The notes: generated by a model from the sequence alone, not told the origin. DNA of 64,000 bases from Echiichthys vipera (GCA_963691815.1 OY829657.1:27967243-28031242); one strand, 5' to 3'; positions 24,288 through 37,374 are shown, counted from the first letter of the stretch. Numbers and translations are program-made.

Positions 24288-25034
24288 AATCACTTAAAAA
24301 AAAGATTCCATCCATGTCACCTCCAGGGATCCACATTTGTCCCATTTCATGGGGGTAGATTTTTTAATCCCTACCCCTTGGAACTTTCTTGATGTGTCCC
24401 AAATCTGTAAGGGTGGAGCCGGAGGTCGGTAGAATAAAAACAGACAAACCGTTCAGTGGGGATTGACGGACACTTAATGCCCTTAATGGCTGCCATTTTG
24501 TCTACATAGCTTAAGACATAGACTTAATTTAATAAACAGCGCAATAGTGGCAACAACTAGATTCACTTTATAAATGTAAAAAGAGGATCACAAGGATTTT
24601 TGGCAATGCGCTGAGTATATATTATGTTATATATAAGTAAATGAATATATTTTTATATTTTGTGTTGACATGTTGTTAAATTGTTAGAATGACTTGTGTT
24701 GAGGTGAGCCTCCAGCCTCCCTGAGTCTGTTGATGAGAAGAGATTCAACCAAGACGGAAATTCAAACAATGAAGCCTGTGTCCAGCTGAATCTGACCCAA
24801 AAAGGTGTTGCTCTATCTATGTAGTGAAGCGAATCCCTCCCCTTTTTGCTCAGTTAATTTCCATTCCTTCACCCCTCCTTCCTCTGCTCAGTACTTCTCC
24901 ATCAAACAGGTGTGGGCTCGCATAATCAAGGTCATGCAACAGTGGTTACCCAAGGTCAGTAAGGCATGAGTGAATCCAAGACATAAAAGAATGTGACTGT
25001 TTTTGTAACTGAGTAACATACAGAATAACCTAAG

Positions 25035-25037
<3 letters not shown>
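24288..25037. other. No gene seen
   Basis: Intergenic; no domain-bearing frame or recognisable repeat. Confidence 0.4.

Positions 25038-25104
<67 letters not shown>
25038..25104. repeat. (TA)n microsatellite
   Basis: Uninterrupted ta dinucleotide run of about 33 units. Confidence 0.97.
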
Positions 25105-25107
<3 letters not shown>

Positions 25108-27002
25108 TTGTAAGAATGTGTGTTTGTCTTTTACCATCACTACTACATTAATCTAATCTTAATTTTGAATACTGCAAATTTAGCGAGTCAATTGAAGTCA
25201 AATGATGTGTTGCACTGAAGGAACTATAGTACACCATAGAATCAGTTCAGCGTTATATTCATTCTGGTTAAAACAGACTCAGTTATCAAAGTAACAGGGG
25301 AAACTTCAAATGCATGTTGTCACACCTTCCTATACCTTGCTTCTTTTATTTTCTCACAAGGGATATTTGAGATGTTTGAGAAATAATGTATGAGGTGATG
25401 GATCATTCCTAAAAGAACTAAAGCAGTGTTGAGAACTGCAGCTCAGCCTTGATTAGGTTTACAACAGTGACACTTGGTGGCTGTCTCCTCAATGAAATCT
25501 GGTGGGCATAGAATGGGGCTGCAGTCAATTAGTCCTTTTTGCTTGGAAAGGTTTCAAAGGGAGTGAAATGACCCAGAAGTCTTTAAGTGTGAGCTATGAT
25601 ACGAGCTGGTTGAATTGTCTAAGTGATGAGGAAAGGTGCTGCAGTGTTTCCTTTATCTTCTCCTTTAGCATAGATACACTGGACCATCCTTTACCAAAGG
25701 AAAGGAAATAATTCATTTTAAACATTTAAAGCAGGTCTCTATATCAGAGCAAATAATTATTTTGTGTCAAACATGATGAAATAACCATGTATCAAAACGT
25801 TACATATCTTCTTTTCTTGAAGGACACATTTCACTCCCCCATTAACAGTCCCTGTAGACATTGCTGCTTTTTAAATGGTGTATTGTGTTGATGTATGAGT
25901 GTAGTGTATCAACGTGTGTTGTGTGTAAATGCACACAGCGGAGCTACAGGTGTAATTAATATTTTCCTCATGTAGCCTTATATTTCATCCACCTGCAACC
26001 ATCTAACTACATGTACAGTAGTAGATTTGTAGACCTGACATTTTTTGTGTATCTTTCATACAATCATAACTGTGATAATCTGGATACATAGCCTATGAGT
26101 GGACAGGAGAGTGAACGTGCAGCAACACAGGCGTTTCCAGGACATTTTGACTGAGGTGGCCAAGGTGGGACACAAAGCCAGAGTGGGGTGGCCATGGCAA
26201 AGCCAATCTGAACGTATGGCGTGTGCGTTATTGCGTTAATGCCGAGTTACCATACTATTTACTCTTTTCTAGTCCACTTTAACCTTACACGGTCATCGTG
26301 AAGCCTTGATTATTTTATGAATATTTTGAATCCCTCACTATGTTCAGGATAGGATATACATTTGCCTCAATCACGTGTCACTCATCACTTATCATTTAGC
26401 TTTGATACATCATCTGCAGGGGCGTTCACAGCCTGTTAAAGCGGTATCACCCACTTTATGTACATCTACAGCTACTTTTATCTGAATCACACAGTCATAA
26501 TGTACCAATAATAACTTTATATCCATGGTAATAGCAATGGTGTGTCTTTGTTGTTACTGTTGAAAATACTGTAACGGACTGTGGTAACTGTTCATGTTAA
26601 TGTTTAAATGTTTAGAGAGTCACTGTTCAGAGTGAAACATTGAGATTTCCTACAGATCAGTGAAGTAAACATGTTGTCGTTTGAGATACTGTGAAGCCCA
26701 TAGACATACACAGAGGCCACATTGACTGTGAAGGTGCCGAAGTGCCTAAAGTGCCGCCATCTTGGAACAGGGCTAGCAGAGGCAGCGATGCATCAACCTA
26801 CAAAGGAAAGAGGTACTCCTCAATTACTAAGTAGAATTATTCACTGAATTTGGTATGTATGGATTTGTTAGAAACGTCCCAGATGTAGCTATGATTCAGG
26901 GTGCTTGGATATTTTTAAAATGCTGGTTTTACTACCCAAATACAAATGCTACTCAATGTTATCAGCAGACAAGCTTCTGACGGAAGATTTGTTAGAGAGA
27001 AG
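25105..27002. other. No gene seen
   Basis: Intergenic sequence upstream of the THAP-type pseudogene. Open frames are short and featureless. Confidence 0.4.
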
Positions 27003-30000
27003 ATGCCGGACTTCTGTGCCGCTTTTCGATGCTCTAATGAGCAGCACATACAAACCCGATCTTGTGGGATCACTTTTCATAGGTAAGATATATAATCTAT
27101 AGTGTAAATTGCCTTTTTTGGTTGCACATCCATCTGTTTCAGTACTTTTCATTGAGATAACAGTATTATATAACAATACATGCTAAGAAGCCAAAGTATT
27201 ATTTAGAAATACATTTTAATACTATTAATTTAATTTAAAAACATTGCAAATTGAAAACTTTAACATTGCAAAACTTCGACAAAGGAAACACTCATTAATG
27301 ACTCATCAGAACTACAGATGGGACCGATCCAGTCAGAACTCCTCATCACTGTCTTCAGCAGACACCCTCTCTGCACCACCATCCATATATACGGGATAAT
27401 ATATTAATATAATATAACAGTCAGGCTGCCTGCTTCTGCCTGAGCTCTCGGTCCACAGTATCACAGCTGTGCTCAGATCACAGTCACAGCTCCAAACTTT
27501 TAAAGAGCGGTGACGCATACGCTTCATTGCTTCTAAGGGGAACTATTATCTACAGCGATGACGTCAGGGGAGCTACTTCAGTGCGACACACAACAAATCA
27601 CTGGTTTAGCGCTAACGTTGACTACTGTCATAATTTATCATTTTATAGGGGGTTGCCAGTGGCACAGTGGTTAGAGCAGTCGCCTCATGTAAAGAGGCTA
27701 AAGGCCCTTTGCTGCATGTCTCCCCCTCCTCTCTCTCACCCCATTTCCTGTCAGTCCTATCTAATAAAAGGCTTGAAAACTGTCAAATAATCTTAAAAAA
27801 AGTAATTAATCATTTTATAGCTACTACATTGTTTTGCTATATCATGCATAATTTATTGCACAAGCACCACAATCGGGACAAACATTTACCTGCCCCTTCG
27901 CATGGAGCCCTCCTAATTGAAGTCGCCAGGGGAAGATTTTAGTCACATTGGGCGAGTGGTAACCGCTAGTACTACTGAGCAGGTTGTTGTATAGTGAAAT
28001 AAACCCTGACAAGACGGACAGAAGCTTCGAGTCCAGGTTCTAGTATCCATGATATAAACAGTTCCAAAAAAAACAGACCTAGACTGCAGTGATTGATTAG
28101 AATACATTAGTTAGATTATTATTTTGAATACAGCATCTAATAGATCTATTCAATTTCTTATTATTATTAGTTCTATTAGATGGAACAGTATTTTGTTGTA
28201 GACAACTCTTTATCTCTCTCTACCTTTCTCACATTGTTAAGGTTTCCCAAAGACAACAGTCTGAAGAGACAGTGGGAACTGGCAGTGAAACAGGAAGGTT
28301 TCGTGGCAGCTCAGAGGTCCTTGCTCTGCAGATGATTTTGACCGAACAAGGCAAATCCTTCTTTAACTTTCCATCTAATTTACAAATGGTATGTGTTCCA
28401 TTTGGCTAAAGGATTCATTAATTTCTATGATTTATATGTCCAAGTAAGCATTTGATAGCTGCTTATACCCCAATTTTTTACCTTTTTTTTGTTTGTATGT
28501 TTAGGAGTAAAGTCCACTACACTTTCCAAAACCTCTTTTAAAATGTTTTATTGTTCTATAAAGAAAGCAGGAGAAAGCCTTCCAGTGGACTTGCCTCCCT
28601 GAAGCTGAGCCTCATTCTAATGTTGTGAGTATTTGCATATAATATTTTCAAAACACATGAGAGCATCAATGCCCAGGTCATATTAAAACCTTGAAGGCTA
28701 TTCGCCCTCTGCCACTCATGTTAGACCCACTGAAATACACAAGTAAACATTAAAGCATACTGTAGTGTGTTATGTCCCTGTCACTAAGATGCTCATATCC
28801 AGGGTGCAAACAGTAGGACTGAGGAATGAAATAAAAAAATTAAAAATCACTATATATTTTCATCCCTCTTTCCATAGGACCACAATTATGCTTTGCCCGC
28901 TTCTCCTGCTGTTCTAAAGGCCAGACTTAGTGAAGCTCTGGCCAGAGTGGAGTGTCTGGAGCGTGAGAAGAGGAATAGCATGCTCCGGGAGTAAAGGGCC
29001 AAGAAAAATGTGCATGCTCTTCTCGAGGATCTGAGGGATAGAAACCTCATAAATGAAGAGCTGAAAGACAGGCTTGAATGCTACTCAGGTAAAATCAAAA
29101 TACTGCTTTGAATATTTATATAGGCAAGGCATGCTTATAGTCTGTGTTAAACTCTCTTTCTAATTATTTAAAGGGATCTTACTAGGCTCGTCGTTAGACC
29201 TGGGCATTCGGGGGAATAGCCCCGGACCTCTGTGATGTCTAATAAAAAAAGAAAAAAAAAACAGCAGGCCATAAGAGGATTATGTTTTTAAGAGAGACAC
29301 TCATAGACTGTATGAAAAGGAGATACTGAGAGGTACATGGCTGGTGGCGCACCGGGTTCATTTCTTAACTTTTATTTATTTTCCCAAAACGGCATGACTA
29401 CCAACCTCCTTAAAAAAAGTGGTCAATAAAATTCTACGAAGATAAATACATTCATTTAGAAAATGAGTTAGAGATAGATATTATCAGGAAGAGCGACTCC
29501 CCCTGTCCTGGTTTACCGCAACAACAATCAACAAACAAAACTCTACTGACACATTTCCTCAAACCAAACTATAAAGACTGATCAGGTAGGTGACGTTATG
29601 TTAAACATTATAATGAAAAAGTAAACATAGAGGCATTCACAAGGACAGCTAATGTTACGCATTATCTTCCGTCACTACGGCAACAGCAGACGCTTTAAAC
29701 TGAAGTTCTCTCACAAGGATACGGGTCACTCGTTAAACCCAAACACAGATCGAGGAGACGGGAGTCACACATGACTATTGGTCTTTCCTTCTCAAACTAC
29801 GTCCCAACTGCTTGTTCATCAGCCCAATTTCAAACATTTCTTGGGGGAGAAACCCCAGAACCCCCATCTGAAAAGGATTATGACTTCTGGGCTACAGCCC
29901 CAGATGCTTTCATGATCTTATTAATGAGTTTATGCTGACTGAATTTCAGATCTTCAGGTAGATCTCTTGGCAAAGAAGGGCCATGAGTACACCAGGGAGC

Positions 30001-31750
30001 AGAGGGAGTTTGCCCTTACGCTACACCTTCATGGTCCGAAGGCATATAGTTTCCTGAGAGAGTCTCAACATCCTCCTTATCACATCCCCATACACTGCAA
30101 CGGGTTTCTCTATGTTGCCTGATTGTTAAATACATGATGAGGAACTGAGCTGGACAAGTGTGTGGTATTTATTCAGCAATCCCCGTGCCAAAGGATTCAA
30201 AGGTCCCCTTGAGGCTTTGAATCAGGCAGAGAGAGTGGCGTTCTTGTTGAGAGCCAGGGAGACTGTTGATCAGTTTGTCAGTGAAAGATAGCACCGATCA
30301 AAGAGGGCCTTTTAAAAAAGTGTCTCTACTGTTTGCATGAAGTTCAAGGTTCAGGTTCATTCAGTATTCAGTTCTCATATTCTGCATCGAGTTCATGAGA
30401 TGCACTGTGTTCGTGTTCTGATTCAGGTTTAAATTATACTTTTGTTCCAGTGTTTTTTTCCTGTATGCAGTGTTTTTTTACTGTTGGAAAAAAACATGGT
30501 CAGTGTTTCTTCAGGTCTTACAGGTGTCATAAGGTATTGTATGGTATGCAGCAGGTAAGATGGCACCCACAATGACTAGCATCTCTGTGTAGTCCTCAAC
30601 GACTGTCCTGCCAGTAAAGGTTGTGTAATAATAATCAAATAACTTACATTTTTATATAGCGCCTTTCAAGAAACCCAAGGTGACTTTATAGTGAAAAATA
30701 AACAGATGAATAAAGGAGAGAATTAAATGACTAATTTGGAAATGGCATGGAGAGAAGGTGGGGTGAGGTCCAGGTACTGGGGGGCACGGGCATAAAGGGA
30801 TTTATGTGTGAGGAAAAGGAGTTTCTATATGTGTATGTGATATTATGTGTCTTGTTCCAATTTGTTTGCTGTCTGTATTTGTTTCTATTTGAATTGTTTA
30901 TTGTTTTTGAGGTCATACAGGTGTCAGTGGTATGTATGATACTGTGTTAACATCATGCAGGTGTCATGTATGGCATGTTCTTGTTTCAAGCTGTCCCTGT
31001 TCCGGTTCAATAATGTTCCTATAAATGGTTCTGCCGCCTTAAAGAAAATAAGGTTTGCAAACATGTAATTTTGTCCCCAGTAAATTGGCAGTACAGTTTA
31101 CCCACAATGGATGCCACCTAAGCAAAATATCTGACTGTGGCTATCTCTGTCACCCATTGCTGTTTCATATCTGATGGATATGGTGGCAAAATTAATTTAC
31201 CTTTGTCACTGAACAAAATTCTCAAGTGCTTCCTCAAGTTGTCTTTGTTTTAATACAATCAAGGATATGTTTTTTTTTTCTTTTAAAGGTACATGTCCGT
31301 CATCAGGTTTGTGATCAACATTGACACCCTGATGCTGATGATTCCTGAGCTGCCCCTTGAGTCCAGCGGTATGTCTGCACCTACCGGTTCAGCCAAGATC
31401 ACTTGGAGTTTGTCTTTAATTCAATCAGAGCATCAGGTAGGTTCACATTTTACGGCCTTTAAAAAACAATAAGAAAAGATCTTTGGTGTAATTGTAGTGC
31501 GCAAGTGTGTGTTGTTGTTTTTTTCCTTAGGGGAAAAAAACCCATCTGCCGGACAGTTCCAGGGCATCCTGGTGGTCCGGTGTGGTGTCTCACCAAGTGG
31601 GCTAGGAAACGTGGCAGCACAGGATGAAACAGTGTCTCTTTCTGCTGTCGAGATGTCATCTGCTGAAACTGCAGACGAGCTCCCTTCCCTATTTGGTAAA
31701 CATACGATACAGTATACTGATGCATTACAGCCTACTGTGCTTTACTATGA
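27003..31750 (+). pseudogene. THAP9/P-element-like transposase gene, decayed, multi-exon
   Basis: Pieces of a THAP9-like protein occur in order with splice signals. 27003-27082: M-P-D-F-C-A-A-F-R-C-S, first two zinc Cys of a THAP domain, donor gtaaga. 28242-28388: R-F-P-K-D-N-S-L-K-R-Q-W-E-L-A-V and the third Cys, after which a deletion removes the zinc His and shifts frame. 28878-29088: a Leu/Glu coiled coil (D-H-N-Y-A-L-P start) with TAA at 28992. 29950-30120: K-K-G-H-E-Y-T-R-E-Q-R-E-F-A-L-T, the start of the transposase core. 30190-30290: G-F-K-G-P-L-E-A-L-N. 31290-31438: Y-R-F-S-Q-D-H-L-E-L-V-F-N. 31530-31696: N-P-S-A-G-Q-F. The last two are P-element C-terminal motifs. Much of the catalytic region is missing. 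Whether it was a transposon copy or a domesticated gene is unclear. Confidence 0.85.
27649..27802 (+). mobile_element. tRNA-derived SINE with target-site duplication
   Basis: Head ggttgccagtggcacagtgg with an A-box-like tRNA region (tggcacagtggttagagc). The body is ctttgctgcatgtctccccc and the tail is aataaaaggc plus A-rich. It is flanked by an 18-bp duplication (27631-27648 and 27803-27820) differing at one base, the signature of LINE-mediated insertion. It sits in the first intron of the THAP pseudogene. Confidence 0.92.
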
Positions 31751-32490
31751 CCTGAAATTAAATTTGTACTTTCAATCTTAACTACGTTCCCTTGATTTTC
31801 TCCAAAGAAATAACTTTAAGGCAACATTCCCCAGAAGTTATCTAAAGGTGTTATAAAAATGACTGGGAGCATTCAAATAACCATTAGAACATTCCTAGAA
31901 TATTCATTGAAGGTTGTAAAAAATAACCGAATGAGAACCTCAAGGGGATGTTCCAGTCACCTGCTGGGCCGTCATGTTATCTGGGCCATTCCTCTGAATC
32001 AGTGCCTTCTCTGTCCTCAGGGAATTGCATGGATACTATGCGAGACAAGTATTTGTAGAATACATATATTGTCAATTGTAATATAATGATCAGAATCACA
32101 TATAAATATTAAAAATGAAAATACCCATTTTAGTCGTGTTCCTAGGTTTTCACGCAGTCACATGATCAACATGAAGTAGCATCATCTGAGTCTCCAAAAG
32201 GCTCAATCCAAAGGGCCACCGTATAGACTTGTGGACTCTGGTCATCACGTCAGGTCTGCAAAATGGAGTTGTCCACTGTGGAGTGTCCTTGTTGTGTGTG
32301 GATAAAGGAATGTGCAGTTAATCCACAAAAGGTAAAGAAATTGTTACTCCCATAAGGAGCAGTCACATTGGAAATGTGTTAGGTTAAGTGGTATCGAGGC
32401 CTTCCTCCATAAAAAGGTGATAAATTGGTTCTGTGCCAAATTCGCCCAAAAGCTGTGGTTTTTTTAGGAACCTGGGCCAAAAGCAAAAGG
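31751..32490. other. No gene seen
   Basis: Intergenic; no recognisable coding or repeat feature. Confidence 0.4.
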
Positions 32491-32493
32491 TAC

Positions 32494-32588
32494 AGCCTAA
32501 TATATATTTTTTGAGCCAAGCCATGGCTCTGAGTTTGACAGTACGGAGTTATGAGCCATGGCTTGGCTCACACAGAATAAATTAGGCT
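32494..32588. repeat. Short hairpin (95 bp), two-part inverted repeat
   Basis: The inner arms are a perfect 17-bp inverted repeat (gagccaagccatggctc at 32513-32529 with its complement at 32553-32569) around a 23-base loop. The outer arms agcctaat (32494) and attaggct (32581) also pair. It could be a MITE or a foldback; no hairpin-RNA evidence. Confidence 0.85.
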
Positions 32589-32599
32589 TAATGGTTTCT

Positions 32600-33665
32600 A
32601 CTGTTCAGAGCACTGAAATGTAGACAGAACAAACATTCCCCAACAAACATTGGAGATCTTTGAAGGTGAGGAGGAGTGTTTTGAAATTGATGCATTAATT
32701 GATGGGGAGCTAATGGAGAGTGCAGAGAATGGGAGTGATGTGTTCACGGGACCGGGTGTGAGTGAGGAGGCGGGCTGCAGGACCATCTGAAGTCTGTGGA
32801 GGGAACAGGAGGAGATGCCAGTGAGGAGGGAATTGCAGTGGTTGAGGCGGCAGAAGATGAAGGTTTGGATGAAGGATTCGGTGTCGGAGGCAGTGTCCGA
32901 TCTTGGTGATGCGGCGAAGGTTGAAGTAGGAGGTCTTGACAATGGAGCTGACGTGAGGAAGGAGAGGGTAGGGTCCAGGAAAAGGCCATGGTTGCGTGCC
33001 AGGGGGGAGGGAGTGATAGTCGAGGTGTCGATGTTGAATGAGATGGGTCGAGTTTTGTTTAGGGTTGATTTTGTGCCAATGAGGAGGAACTCTGTTTTGT
33101 CGCTGGTGAGTTTGAGGAAGTTGTGAGTCAGCCATTTATTGTAAAGATGCAGGATTCGATGTGGGTGAGGGGAGGGTTTTGGGTGGATTTGGTGCTGATG
33201 TAGATCTGGGTGTCATCGGCGTAGCAGTGGAAATCCAGATTGAGTGTGCGGATGATGTGACCAAGGGGAAAGAGGTAGCAGATGAAGAGGAGGGGGCTGA
33301 GGACTTAGCCCTGAGGGACCCCCTGGGTAACAGGAGAGAGTGTGGATATGTGACCAGAGAGGGATATGAACTGTTGCCTGTCGGTGAGCCAGTCGAGTGC
33401 AGTGCCCTCAAAACCCTCATGACGGAGCCTTTGAAGGAGGATGGAATGGTCGACCGTGTCGAGTAGTAGCAGGATGTTGAGAGCACCGGAGTCTGCAGAG
33501 ATGAGGAGATTGTTGATGACTTTGACCAGGGTAGTTTCTCTGCTGTGGAGTAGGCGGAAGCCAGACTGGAGGGCTTCGTAGAGGTTGGGCGGCGACAATG
33601 CGTTCCGGAGTTTTAGAGAGGAATGGTAGGTTGGAAAGGTTGGCTTGGTCAGTTTTAATGTTACA
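32600..33665 (-). mobile_element. L2-type LINE fragment, reverse transcriptase
   Basis: Minus-strand frames, shifted several times, carry RT motifs of the L2/Maui clade. These are L-Q-S-G-F-R (near 33560), L-L-L-L-D-T-V-D-H-S-I-L-L (motif A region with its Asp changed by deletion), S-P-V-T-Q-G-V-P-Q-G (near 33310, motif B) and C-Y-A-D-D-T-Q-I-Y (near 33210, catalytic motif C). The ORF end is near 32700. The 5' endonuclease part is absent. Confidence 0.88.
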
Positions 33666-33833
33666 TAAACAACACGCAAAAAAAGTGCATTTAGAACAAA
33701 TAATTCCCTAAAACTAAACTAAAAACTAAAAGCATGTGTAAAAAAGATTAAAGTTAACTGAAATAAAAATTAAAACTAGACTTCAGAATAAAACAAAAAC
33801 TAACTGAAACTAAACATTCCAAAACAGTCCTAG

Positions 33834-34374
33834 TGTCAAGACTTGTTCTGTCAGTATCCTCCTCTCTTCCTTTTGTGTGAGTTTGTCTCCCTCTGTCTGT
33901 GTTTCCCTACATGTGTGTGTTCCTCTTGTGTCTTTCGTCTAGGTCCGGTAGGCGTTCCCCCCAAGTTGCAGCCTGTTACGCTGATCACCTGAATCACTAC
34001 TAATACCCTGAGCGGACAGGCATGCAGCGCCGGACCGTTGTATTCCTTCATTGGTAAACTATTCCCCGCAGATCGGCATTCCCTTTCTCGTTGTGGTTAT
34101 CAGGCTCCTTCGCTAAGTATATCTAATCGTGTTAGTTTTCTATTTCTCTGTAGTTTCCCGTGTTCCTGTTTCCTTGTCCGTCTCCCTGATCTTCCGTCAT
34201 CTCCTCGTTCCTGTTTTCCCTCGACCGTCTCGTTGTTTGTATTACCTGTTTTCCCTGTAGTGTTTTGCGTTAGTTTGTTAGTATTATTAAAGTTTTGTTT
34301 GTACTTTTACTTCGTGTCCGTGTCTGCATTGGGTCTACCCGTTTTTGTGTGTCATCTCTGTACCGTTCATGACA
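33834..34374 (+). mobile_element. Solo LTR (541 bp) with 5-bp target duplication
   Basis: Begins tgtcaagac and ends gttcatgaca (TG...CA ends with short inverted tgtca/tgaca). It is flanked on both sides by cctag (33829-33833 and 34375-34379). An attaaag polyadenylation-like signal lies about 100 bp before the right end. No internal coding sequence remains, so it is the product of LTR-LTR recombination. The superfamily (Gypsy or retrovirus-like) cannot be decided. Confidence 0.9.
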
Positions 34375-34841
34375 CCTAGTTTATTTCCTGTTGCAGTGTA
34401 TGTGAATGACCTCAGGAACAAAACTGTTGACTAACAGTGGAATAACGTTGAAAAGGTCTATAGTGTAAAACTAACTGAAATAAATAGACTGAAAATGTCT
34501 ATATTATTAGTCTTTGTCAATTTGGCCAAATTGTCCAAGCAAGCCACTGGTGCTTATGTTTATTGAGACTGGGATTTCTACATGACTGTGAGTCAACTCA
34601 ATTGCCTTCAAAAGGTTTTGTGTTTCTATTGTACAACATATACTGACGTGCTTAAATCTTGCCCAATGAGAATGTGTCGTCACGACACAGCGCCCCACCC
34701 CCAATATCATGATATCCGCCATGTTGGCAGGGACTTGTCTTTTTTTTGTTGGAAGACGCAGAACTCATTCACCTCACATTCACAACGTTAATGTCTTTAG
34801 CCTGACAAGAACATTTGCATCTTGCTCTGTCTCACACTCAG

Positions 34842-34906
34842 GGGTGAAAGTAAGCCGGTACGGCGTACGACTAAAAGATTTGGAGGTAGTACGCCGTACC
34901 GGAAAG
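34842..34906. repeat. Inverted repeat, hAT-MITE-like
   Basis: ccggtacggcgtac at 34855-34868 pairs perfectly with gtacgccgtaccgg at 34889-34902 around a 20-base loop. The preceding ggggtgaaagtaag is typical of a hAT-derived fish MITE. Full ends were not identified. Confidence 0.75.
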
Positions 34907-35239
34907 AAAAATATACCGTCAATTTCAGCATGACAACACAACTGCTGGAATAAAATTACCAGAAACAATAGACATTGCATATGACTGGTTCTGAACTCTC
35001 TCTGAATTGTGTCTGAACCTTCTGTGCAGCGTTTCACTCAATAGTGCGCATATGGCTTCACCATCCTGCGCCAACATGCGCAGCTGGTTTCCAAAGTGTC
35101 TTAGCAGACAGACATTTGTTGCAAAGTTTTCCAAATAAAAACAACATTTACAGAAAAATATTTTGATGTTTCAATATTTTGTTATTATTTGTGCAGTGTT
35201 TCGCTGGACAGAAAACGAGCGTGCAGCGCTCCAAGCTAC

Positions 35240-36260
35240 CCCTTCTTGAATATCTCATTCTGTCTACTTTTAAAAAGGACATAGCCTCTTTAATCCACTG
35301 TGTGCCTGAAGGAGCTGTTGTGGATTTCCAGTTGAGAAGGAGGTGGTGCTTAGCAATCAGGGAGGTAAAGGCTATTACCTCTATGTATTTAGTAGAATAT
35401 TGGGTACACTCTTCCGGAAGACCAAAAATCCAATGTGTGGTGAAGTGTGAATAGACCTTGAGAATACCTTAGACATGGTGTTGAAGTAAGTTTGCCAAAA
35501 GCTGGTCAGAGCTGGACAAGAGAAAAACATATGTGTAAGATTGCAGGGTGAGTCTCCACATCTGTCACAGACATCTACCATATTCAGAAAAATCTGTGCC
35601 AACCTTGTCTTTGAATAATGACATATAAATACAACTTTAAACTGTATCAAGGTCTGACAGGCACAAATAGAGGTTTTTTATAATGACCTGCAGTGCGGAG
35701 TCCCACCAATATTCATCAAAAAACAACCCAAGTTCCTATGCCCAAGTATAGTTATGTTTGTGGCCCGGTAGTAGAATAGAAAATTTGGCAGGGAGAGCAT
35801 TCACACAGATGGCAGTGGATATCTACATGCCATCTAATCTAATCATTCACACCACATTTACACACACATATTTGCACAGGGAGCAATTCGGGGTTCAGTG
35901 TCTTGCCCAAGGACACTTCGACATGCAAAACGGCGGAGCTGGGAATCGAACTACCGATCTCTCGAATGCAGGATGACCCACTCTATCACTGAGCCACAGC
36001 CACCAAAAATTATTGCTGATGTTAACTTTATATCCCGAGAACCAGCCGAATCTAGGAAAGGGTGAAACAATGGCGAAAAAGTTTGGTGCACATGTGAATA
36101 GAAAGAGTATTGCCTACTGCTTGGATTAAGAAATCTCCAGGGGTCAACAAAGCAAATACTAGACATGAAATTTAAAAGGGCTTTAGCCATTAGGGATTGG
36201 GCTGAGCCAGGTTTAGAACAGTCTAGTTGAGGATCAATCAGGGCTGGACTGGGACCAAAT
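35240..36260 (-). mobile_element. L1-type LINE, ORF2 3' fragment
   Basis: The minus-strand frame 35381-35650 shows the C-terminal zinc-knuckle-like part of L1/Tx1 ORF2 (C-D-R-C-G-D-S-P-C-N-L-T-H-M-F-F-S-C-P). Similarity continues to about 36250 on the far side of a SINE-like insertion at 35820-36005. The element is decayed. Confidence 0.8.
35820..36005 (-). repeat. SINE-like repeat within L1 fragment
   Basis: Contains cttgcccaaggacacttcga and gctgggaatcgaactaccga, the fish SINE words with a tRNA-like end, here inverted. A tRNA-like head lies at the right (ggtggctgtggctcagtgat on the minus strand). Confidence 0.7.
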
Positions 36261-37374
36261 GGCCCTGGCATGCTAGTCCCTGACGGCCCACCATAGTTAT
36301 TTACATGATATGTGTAAGCACACGCCATACCCGAGGATGTATGTGCAAATTGTGAAGTTTCAAATTAAAATAAAGTGCAGTAGCCTACATGGAAGAGAGT
36401 AACCATGTTAAAAAAATGGATAGGCTCCTTCACTACTCACAGAGACCTTTTCCTTGGGGGAGACGGCCACAATTCCCAACTTGAAGTGAAAGTGGTTGTT
36501 AAAGAAACATTGCTAGAGATGTCTTTTCAGTGTTTAATAAAACATACAGTAAGAAAGAGAGTGAGGGAGATGCAGAGACAGGCAGACAGGAAAGAGAGAG
36601 AGGCAGGGATGTTAGTGTCACTAACTGTAAGCTGCAACACGTGCAAACTATAACTTAATGCCAAGCTAAAATAAATAACACTGTAAGTTGGACACCAAAT
36701 CTACTTAAAAGCATTATTTGAAAACAAAGGCTATAAAGGCAGTATACATTAACACAAACCCTCAAACAAACACACATACGCACACACATATGATTTAAGT
36801 CTAACTAAATAATATATTATATTAATATAATAATAATATTAATATTATTATATATGTATAATAATTTCCTAGGTTGACCATTTGCATATGAGCCTACAAT
36901 TTCCCAAGATACTGTTTAGTGTACACATCCAATAACATTTTCATGGTTGATGCCACGTTGATTCTCCTAACATTTCAGTGGCCTCTCTGACCTAAATCTG
37001 TCCCTGATGCTGCTGGGTCCATCTTGATTAAAGCCACCACTCTCCCTCCAACTCTGGTCAGGACAAATGATCAAGAGGGAGGGGAGGGGCGGGCCGCCGA
37101 AAACTCAGAGATTTCATTGGACTAGCCAAATGTCCTTCAAGAAAATCAACCAATGGGCCACGTTTTGTGTACTCAGCACCACTTTTGTTAAAAAATAACT
37201 GCAGTGGCACCAACACTCAGGCCTGGGTTTCAATTACTCTGCAGTAACTAACCCAAGTTTACCTGAGTATTTTCACAAAAGCTGTGGCTTCTTCAGGATT
37301 CCCTCGTGACATCTCCTCTGGTGATCCGAAGGCGCGCTGGGTGTAGCAGCGCAAAGCTTATGTCCGTCTGTTTG
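36261..37374. other. No gene seen
   Basis: Intergenic; a (tta/taa)-rich stretch at 36800-36870. No recognisable coding region. Confidence 0.4.
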
